From Actinomycetes bacterium (GTDB lineage: Bacteria > Actinomycetota > Acidimicrobiia > Acidimicrobiales > Palsa-688), in assembly GCA_021828475.1 (NCBI GenBank), contig JAJZIY010000007.1, forward strand, positions 30,871 to 94,870: a DNA stretch of 64,000 nucleotides, written 5' to 3'. A program made the position numbers and the translations under genes. Each line of letters opens with the position of its first letter. Positions within the stretch are counted from its first letter, which is position 1. Below are positions 63,881 to 64,000 of this stretch, piece after piece. The notes under the pieces are model-generated. The model saw only the letters and a list, made by a program, of their open reading frames with translations. It was not told the DNA's origin and did not search any database.

Positions 63881-64000
63881 TCACAATCCACGGTGTAGTC
63901 GGGGCCTGAACCCGCCGGCTTCGAGCAGGCACCGGGCGATGTAATTGGTGAGGTTCCTGAAGCCGAGAGCGGAGCCGCGAAGGTGCTCGAGGCGGCCGTT
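63881..64000 (-). pseudogene. Transposase C-terminal fragment, running off the window
   Basis: The final 39 codons of a leftward gene: NGRLEHLRGSALGFRNLTNY, IARCLLEAGGFRPRLHRGL, stop at 63881-63883. The GFRN-x-x-NY ending is typical of ISL3/IS1096-type transposases; it differs from the C-terminus of the complete ISL3 element to the left. The 5' part lies beyond the window, so whether the gene is whole cannot be judged. Confidence 0.5.

Overview
The window is high-GC DNA with dense, mostly co-oriented and often overlapping genes. Several features point to an actinomycete (Actinomycetota): a deazaflavin (F420)-type nitroreductase, mycothiol-linked proteins (a mycothiol-dependent maleylpyruvate isomerase relative and an MshA-like glycosyltransferase), a Rex-SirC-HemA-HemC-CobA/HemD gene order, an RsiG-type c-di-GMP anti-sigma protein, and many promoters that fit leaderless transcription. 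A deep-branching class such as Acidimicrobiia is my inference; nothing in the window proves it.

Layout. 1-3.3 kb: a nitroreductase cut by the window edge with a twin operator in its promoter, an orphan DNA methyltransferase, and a lower-GC insert of about 1.1 kb (alcohol dehydrogenase tail, DinB-like gene, truncated gene) between two nearly identical 209-bp direct repeats. 3.3-21.5 kb: a geranylgeranyl-reductase-like flavoprotein divergent from a complete 14-gene nuoA-N operon (respiratory complex I). 21.6-26.9 kb: a very large membrane protein with an MprF-like C-terminus and a decayed phosphoesterase N-terminus, a HAD phosphatase, HtpX and YajQ. 27 kb: tRNA-Tyr, a hemerythrin-like protein and a 38-bp perfect palindrome. 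27.9-31.3 kb: an ABC exporter with a DesK/NarL-type two-component system. 31.3-32.7 kb: a decayed three-gene accessory cassette. 32.9-38.7 kb: a giant LuxR/ATPase regulator, a secreted TAP-like peptidase and two small genes. 38.8-52.4 kb: a haem and redox block with hemL-hemB, cydABDC (cytochrome bd and its assembly exporter), and the operon rex-sirC-hemA-hemC-cobA/hemD. 52.4-61.2 kb: mgsA, a small HTH protein, a SAM-hydrolysing enzyme, proC, an MshA-like glycosyltransferase, rsiG, moaD, a phosphoglycerate-mutase-like enzyme, an SprT-like metallopeptidase, a carboxyltransferase and an isochorismatase-like hydrolase. 61.6-64 kb: a graveyard of nested insertion sequences.

How the genes work together: complex I and cytochrome bd are the entry and exit of a quinone-linked electron chain. 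The haem genes supply the cofactor for cytochrome bd, and Rex (an NADH/NAD+ sensor) heads the haem operon, so redox state, haem supply and terminal oxidation are linked in one region. RsiG and YajQ suggest c-di-GMP signalling. The most notable observations are the repeat-flanked insert, the MprF-like fusion with lost metal ligands, the decayed cassette at 31.3-32.7 kb, the RsiG with two ligand motifs, the missing normal start codon of the SAM-hydrolase gene, and the recurrent TANNNT hexamer just upstream of start codons.
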